NCBI GenBank assembly: GCA_013368325.1 | Contig: JAACJK010000004.1 | Span: forward strand, 806,001 to 870,000 | Direction of reading: 5' to 3' | DNA: 64,000 nt | Source: Ephemerocybe angulata | Taxonomy: Eukaryota > Basidiomycota > Agaricomycetes > Agaricales > Psathyrellaceae | Shown here: one piece after another, positions 58,561 to 64,000 of the stretch | How positions within the stretch are numbered: the first letter of the stretch is position 1 | Layout: every line of letters starts with the position of its first letter | Notes under the pieces: generated by a model | Seen by the model: the letters and a program-made list of their open reading frames with translations, nothing else | Database searches by the model: none | What the model was told of the DNA's origin: nothing | Translations under genes and position numbers: made by a program

Positions 58561-59768
58561 AGCAGAGTTCAGGAGTCCAGACTGGTACTTCAGGGGCTTC
58601 CGGAAAGCGAAACTGGGGATAAAACACACACAAATCAGCCTTGCATCTCAGGTAGAATGTGAATGAAGGTATCCTACTCACATGCTGCCTATCCCCCTGA
58701 GTTATTGATGGCACCCTGACCGTTGATCTCCCGCCGTCGCCGATTTCCATTAATGTCAGATCTGTGAACACTGATAGAGAGTTATGAGAATGAATTGGGA
58801 AGGCGTGGAAAAAAGGATGGCGTACCACGACAAGCCAAGTGGGACTTGGCGTGAGGTTTTGGTATTTTTGGAGCTCCGGGAAATGGGGCTGAGACGAGGG
58901 CCGAGGCGGGAATAGTGGCCGCTGCTATTAGGTCGTAAGTGTCTGGAAGCGACGTTGGAGGTGGGATTACGTTCCGAGAGCAGCTAGGTGGCATGTTGAC
59001 GGTCCGGAGAACGATATCCTAAGGATAATGAAGACCAGAAAGAAGATGGTGGAGCTATTGTCGATGTGGGCCCTGGGGGCCCGGGTGTCTGGAGTGTGTG
59101 ACCTTGGATGACTGTGGCCGTTGTCCAACAGCTGTGCACTCGGAGGGCCGTGCTGAGGTGATTCCGTGGCCCGCGTTCGCAGATTCGAGTTGGGAGACGC
59201 GTCACGCCTGGGATATGTGGTGGTCGAGCACTGCGTCGTGGTGGGTACGCTGGCCGGGTGTGAGGTTGGGATGGTTCGCACGCAAACTTGAAGTGTAGTG
59301 TTAGAGTTCGCAAATTCGATTTTTGGGCGTCCGGGAAACTTGTTGGACGTGCGATCGTCAATGCAGGTCCGACGTGAAATGTTGAGTCGGCCGCATACCT
59401 CACTGGGCCGCGTGGGTGTAGGCTCAGAGCTCCGAAATCAGGGGTTTGCACGTCCGGCGAGTGAGAGGTGAAGGCGGCTGTGATGAATAGGCTCCAGTAA
59501 GTCCTCATTCTGGTGACGAAATAATGCACGCACATTCCGGAAGCGTATAGCAGCATGTGTTGCCCATGGGGAGTTGCTTGTTGGCCTTGCTTATCCACGA
59601 CTGACGGACGAAACCCTGGATAATGGAGACTGTGAAGTCACTGGTTTGTTGCTCAAAAAACCAGATGTGGACTTACAAATATAGTGCGGTCTCGAGAGAC
59701 CTCTGTCCCATCCGTGACTTGGCTTGTAGCAGGCTGAGGCCTGAGCCCCTCGAATGTGAACGGTTCAT
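58561..59768 (-). CDS. Hypothetical spliced gene, structure unresolved
   Basis: Several exon-like segments lie in order on the minus strand. ATG 59768 (MNRSHSRGSGLSLLQAKSRM) splices at a GTAAGT donor into a Pro/Thr/Ser-rich frame that stays open to about 58985. The 3' part reads MPPSCSRNVIPPPTSLPDTY, then after two clean introns MEIGDGGRSTVRVPSITQGD and FRFPEAPEVPVWTPELC with a stop at 58561. A hydrophobic stretch (STIFFLVFIILRISFSG) appears in one of the possible frames. I could not find a single splice solution that links all parts, and no domain is recognised. It may be a real secreted or membrane protein, or a decayed gene. Confidence 0.35.
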
Positions 59769-60707
59769 AGGGGCGGTTCGACTCCAAGCAGCGGCGGTCC
59801 GGCGGAAGGAAGGAAGGAAGGAAGGGTGTGGATAGCGTATACGTTTCACCCTGCGGCGAGCCCTGCGGCTGTCGACGGGATTACCAATTTACCCAATTGA
59901 CTTGAGCTTGAAATGGAACCGAAATATATTTTCTGACTCGGAACTCGGGAGACGCTTGGCATACGTACGTACATGGTACAGGGGTGCAAATTGGAACACG
60001 CTACGCCCCCGCGCTACTATCCCCCTACTCTGTTCAAAGCTGGCCACCGTATTCATATCTTGAGCCATCGTATTGCGTCAAAATTCTAGGGTAAGACTAG
60101 TCAGTTGTATATTCAGACAGCCTGGAGGAAAGGCAAAAAAGCCGGACACATTACCCGTTGTGGAAGCGAGCCGGGACAGATTAATTCAGGGATGCAAGCA
60201 ACCATATTGAAACCGAAAGGAAATTTCGAGGGTGGAGGGGAGTCCGCTGGATTCCCTAGAGGACACTATTCACCCCAAGTGCCAGTTGGGATGAATATAC
60301 CTCTGGGGGCCAGAGGATAGGGAACGAGGTAGAGTAATACGAGGAGCAAGGAACAGAGAGCGTAAACACAGCGGGAGGTAGTACGTACAGGGAAGACAGC
60401 CGGGATGGCCGGTTGTTAGCACAGGGTCTGGTCCGTGCGCGGACACGAAGGTATAAAGGACAGCAAATCTCGTTTCCATTCCCCCAACGAAGGGCTTATT
60501 GACGCTCCGAGGGATACTATGACTGAGCTCTGCACGATCTTCAACAGATGTGTATCCTCAGTCATAGTAAGGGTTGCACCAGTCTGAAAAGCCTGAATAG
60601 ATGTTTTTTGAAGTAAATAAGTTAGCTCTTTTTTCAACTTTTAGCCCCAAATGGTAATTGTTCACCTATAAAAAGCAATTCCCGACAAACGGCGGCGAGC
60701 GCATCAC
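59769..60707. other. Right end of tandem unit 1, no gene seen
   Basis: About 940 bp upstream of the 59768 start and downstream of the second dehydrogenase stop. Contains a GGAA microsatellite at 59804-59825 and an inverted pair around CTGAGCTCTG/CCTCAGTCAT near 60510-60560. No gene is supported. Confidence 0.5.
59804..59825. repeat. GGAA microsatellite
   Basis: About five and a half uninterrupted copies of GGAA. Confidence 0.85.
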
Positions 60708-62199
60708 CTACAAACAACGTAAAGCACAAGGCATAGGCTCCCCAAGAGCGGCCGCGAGAGCGTTATTCGCAGCCAACGAAGCCATGTCCACCCACGTCTC
60801 GTTCGTCGCACTCCCAATATGAGGCAAAATCACGCATCTAGATTTATCCCGTCAGAAAATCCCTCCAGCAGATAAACTCAGTGATGAAGGTAGTTTACCT
60901 GGGTTCGCGCACCAACGGATGATCTGCAGGGATATTAGGCTCTCCTTCAACGACGTCCAGCCCAGCAGCCCAAATCCCACCCTCCTTCAACACTTTGGCC
61001 AAAGCATCCGAATCCACGAGCGTCCCCCGGCTAGCGTTCACCAGCACACCCATCTTCTTCATCTTGCGCAGGAACTCCTCGTTGACGACATGGTACGTCG
61101 ACGGGCCCCCAGGTGCGAGGACAAACACAACATCACTCTCCGACGCCACGGTATCCAAATCTACCCTTCTAACCGATGTCAACCCCAGACGATCAGCCAG
61201 CTCCTTGTCGCTGTCGTCGTTCGAGCCTTGTCTCGTTGAGTGGGATTGGCACCGTAGACGCAGCGGGTAAAGCCAAAAGGGACGAGTCTAGCCAAGGTGG
61301 CTTTGGCTATACGCCCAAAGCCGATGAACCCTGCTGTGCGTTGCCTGGAGGGGCTGGGGGCACTAAGTTGGGGGCCGCAGAAAAGGAATGGAGCCCAGCT
61401 AAACTGTGGCCACTGAGCGACGGGTGAGTTTCTAAGCTGGAGAGATGCCAGATATATTAGCCTACATTTCCTTCATTGACGAGTGCAGAAGTCTGCTTCG
61501 CGTTGCGCCCTGCCATTAGTGCGAGCATGATGCAGACATCGGCGACTAGAAGGCGGGTGTGAGTATGGCTAAGTACCTGAAAGGCGTGTATTACCTGCTT
61601 CAGTCAGGACATCGGGGGTGTATCCCAATGCGATTGATCGCTTGGCGAGCTCCTGGACATCGACATGCTCTGTAGCGACCATGAGATCGGACCCAGCACA
61701 GCCAGTACTGCTTACCGTAGCCAACCGACATCGTCGAAACCGCACGCAAACCCGGGCCCGCTGGAAGTAAATGTCACCTCCGAAGCATTGAGAGCCATCT
61801 CAACCAGTAACCTACCAGCATCAAGTACCTCCGCATCGATCTACAGCAGTCACCCTCTGATCTGCCCAGACGGATAAGGAATGTCGCCTACCTTATCAGA
61901 GACCATGATCACCAACGCAGCAGCCCCTGTCGCGTTCCGCAGGAGCCATTCCCTGTCACAGGCCCGATCTTCTGGCCACACCACAAGCTGCGACAGCCGC
62001 AGTTAGCTAAGGTGAAGTATATGTGGCGATCGCGTGCACCGCTTACGTCGATCTCTGTTCGACCTTCGAGGATTGGCATGACATCGGGGCCAAGGTTCCG
62101 AGTCACTACGATCTTGTGTTTCAATCTGAAATGTGACTCGGTTGATTGGCGTATTGGAGTCCATCCAGCAGTTAGCACTTACGATGGGCTTTGTGACAT
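60708..62199 (-). pseudogene. 2-hydroxyacid dehydrogenase, second copy with a frameshift
   Basis: Same exon layout as the gene at 51582-53071 (start ATG 62199, MSQSPS, then [20 protein letters not shown]). The catalytic segments survive ([34 protein letters not shown]). However, one T is missing near 61241 relative to copy 1 (GAGTGGGAT instead of GAGTTGGGAT) inside the coding exon after the glycine-rich loop. This shifts the frame, with no compensating change in that exon; the only nearby +1 is in an intron (about 61553). The extreme C-terminus also differs because the duplication joint falls there: it ends CALRCL then stop at 60708. Probably non-functional unless the base is a sequencing error. 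Confidence 0.8.
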
Positions 62200-63539
62200 G
62201 TTCTGAGGCGCTGGTGTTGGGTCGGAATGAGAGAGAGCGGGTGGTAAGGAGATCCCAGTGGCTGCATCAAAAGAATCCAAAAGAATTCGAATTAGGCAAC
62301 TCCCAAGACGCCCTCAGAAGCAGCTCACTGTAGTCCCACGATTCCTCGCAATATTATGCCCTTTTCTGCATACCGTGAAGTATATGTCTCTCCATAGGTT
62401 CTGCTGCTCGTGTATACAAAGCTGAGGAACGAAAGCCTGCAAGTGCGAAAAGTCCAGCACACAGATGGCAGATAACATTTCCTAAACCGTGAGTGTGGAG
62501 TTAGCACGTGGCTGTGCCCCTATGTTATCTGCCATCCGCTCTCCTAGGGCTCGCTCATGAGGAATGGAGGTCTAATCTTCCCAAGGGAAGCTAAACAGAT
62601 GGTCAAGAACACAATCACAGGACACTGGGATGCACAATGACCCAGTGGTGCCAGCAGGAGTACCTTATTCCCTCGAAACGCGGCGGCGGGCCGCTCGCGA
62701 TCGCAGTTCCATATCGGGAATGGCGTCGCGCCCACGGTCACTCACGAGAAATCCAAGCGGCTCGTGCAGTGCCCCCAAAAGAGCTCTCATAGTCCCCATT
62801 TCAACACAATAACTAGCTGCACTCACAATAGATATCTGACTCTAGTCTGACACGTCTTGAATAAACGAGGCGGCATGAATGGTGCTGCCCGCAAGAAACA
62901 CCCCCGCGTCATTTGGGGACGCGTTTGCTATGGCTTGTTTGTCGTTCACGTGGAGGTGGGTCTCGTCGCCACCGGGCCTGCACCGAGCGACTTGAACCGC
63001 AGCGCCATCGACCGCACACCAGCCACCATGGCCTCGAATATACCCGTGCGACTCACCCCCTCGCAAGCCCAAGGCATGTCCCTGCAGCCTGCAGCGCATC
63101 AACGCACCTGGCCCCAACCGCTCTGATTGGCTCTCGCGATCAGTCGCGCCCGCTCGATCCTCCCTCTTGTCCGCTTTTCGGGCACTCTTCGATCATCTCG
63201 AACGCCTCCAACCCTGCATTTTGGCACGATCCGCCACCACTCGGCCCATGCTCTATCCTCTCGCGCCCCTCTCGTCCTCCCGTCTCCCGTGCATAGATCG
63301 CACTCTCCCGTTCTGGGTTGGCCAACCCCATCGACCACTGCGCATCCTACTCCGTGGGTCGCAGGTCCTCGGAAACTCTGGCTCTGGCTCGCAACAACAC
63401 GACGACGCACCGCATCTGTTGCCGCCAGGTTCAACAGGTGAGTACACATTCCGTGGATGCGTCAGAGCTGCATTGACATACCACTAGGAAACGCGAAATG
63501 TATGCAAGACGTACTCGAATATTCGGGAATCGCGATTCT
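62200..63539. other. Second copy of the region between dehydrogenase and modular gene
   Basis: Counterpart of 53072-54586. The left 240 bp has indels and substitutions; from about 62455 on it is almost the same as unit 1. No independent gene is supported. Confidence 0.45.
62464..62536. repeat. Inverted repeat, 14-bp arms, unit 2 copy
   Basis: Arms at 62464-62477 and 62523-62536, the same as in unit 1. Confidence 0.8.
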
Positions 63540-64000
63540 TTACTGCTGTGCGATCTTGAGGTGGGTTGCAGTTGCATTCAACTCGATGTCATTGATTCTT
63601 AGCCATTCTTCGACTTCAAGGTCTCCGGTCTGCGCTTCCCGAGTCGATGTGACCAACACCGCGACGATAGGAAGCGCACACAACACCGCGTTCTCAGCCT
63701 CAAAGCCCTGCGAAGGAACATCACGACAGGCAAGCGACGGCAGACTGTCACCGCCGAAAACTTGGACCAACGAATCCGCATCCGACAACCCTCTCAATGC
63801 ATCGCGAACCGGCCACGGATCTGCGCGACACAGGTCAGTAAGCCGACCTCTACGACATCAGGCGACGTGCTCACACCTGAAACTCAAAGTTCACAGGCCG
63901 TCGCATTCACCACCCCGCAACAACTTCGATCGCTCAGCAACTTGCAATGGCACGGGCCTGTCGACAACCGAGACGAGCTTTTGGGAGTCGGTCAGCATTC
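63540..64000 (-). CDS. Orphan modular gene, unit 2 copy (5' part beyond window)
   Basis: The last exon, 63820-63540, joins in frame to the preceding module exon (64000-63911, cut by the window edge) across a 90-bp intron. Unlike unit 1, the exon is open for 92 codons: it runs through DALRGLSDADSLVQVFGGDS and ENAVLCALPIVAVLVTS to ATATHLKIAQQ and a TAA at 63540. This shows the intended C-terminus of the modular gene. No family is recognised. Confidence 0.45.

Larger units (their letters stand above)
51591..60719. repeat. Tandem duplication, unit 1 (9,129 bp)
   Basis: Sequence from 51591 (TAAAGCACAAGGCATAGGCT) recurs from 60720 at an offset of 9129-9134. The second copy starts exactly where a 9,129-bp unit would end, so this is a direct tandem duplication. 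The matching part visible in unit 2 spans about 3.28 kb (51591 to about 54866 against 60720-64000). The left 1.7 kb shows many substitutions between units; from about 53330 rightwards the two are nearly identical. Confidence 0.9.
60720..64000. repeat. Tandem duplication, unit 2 (cut by window edge)
   Basis: Direct repeat of 51591 to about 54866. It begins right after the predicted end of unit 1. Differences from unit 1 are numerous substitutions in 60720-62440. To the right they are almost only single-base indels (for example near 63257, 63670, 63729 and 63740). Confidence 0.9.

Overview
This window is nuclear DNA of a filamentous basidiomycete, most likely an Agaricomycete. Genes are closely packed and cut by many short introns (about 41-120 bp, mostly GT..AG with CTNA-like branch points). 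The gene set is fungal: a delta-9 desaturase fused to cytochrome b5, SIN3, Listerin, CIA1, BTB-like paralogs, a MYND-finger pair, and an intron-containing nuclear tRNA-Leu. No bacterial or viral genes and no recognisable transposon were seen. Coding regions were rebuilt by eye from splice sites and frame continuity. Exon ends are quoted only where the frame closes.

Layout, left to right. 1-3718 (-): MSH2, missing its C-terminus at the window edge. 4065-15704 (-): three paralogous delta-9 desaturases with identical intron positions. Between the second and third lies a head-to-head inverted duplication carrying two phosphotransferase (APH-like) genes. 16883-20766 (+): three diverged BTB/POZ-like genes. 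21868-24806 (+): a GTPase, coiled-coil and seven-WD40 protein. 25324-32077 (-): LTN1/Listerin. 32695-37751: two paralogous MYND-finger proteins transcribed divergently from a 127-bp promoter. 38721-40975 (+): a seven-transmembrane receptor-like protein. 41355-42703 (-): CIA1. 42837-42941 (-): tRNA-Leu(AAG). 43101-44829 (+): snurportin-1-like. 45769-46576 (+): an unrecognised gene. 46916-51389 (-): SIN3.

51591 to the right edge is the accessory part. A 9,129-bp unit starting at 51591 is repeated in direct tandem from 60720, and the window ends 3.3 kb into the second unit. Each unit starts with a D-2-hydroxyacid dehydrogenase gene; the second copy carries a frameshift. This is followed by a minus-strand orphan gene built from repeated exon-intron modules, and by further poorly resolved spliced minus-strand units.

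The left 51 kb is mostly housekeeping (mismatch repair, ribosome quality control, Fe-S assembly, snRNP import, chromatin repression) together with locally duplicated families. Duplication in tandem, inverted or divergent form is the theme of the window: desaturases, APH-like genes, BTB-like genes, MYND genes and the 9.1-kb unit. The most novel-looking material is the modular orphan gene in the tandem unit, the inverted APH pair inside the desaturase cluster, and the GTPase-coiled-coil-WD40 receptor-like protein.
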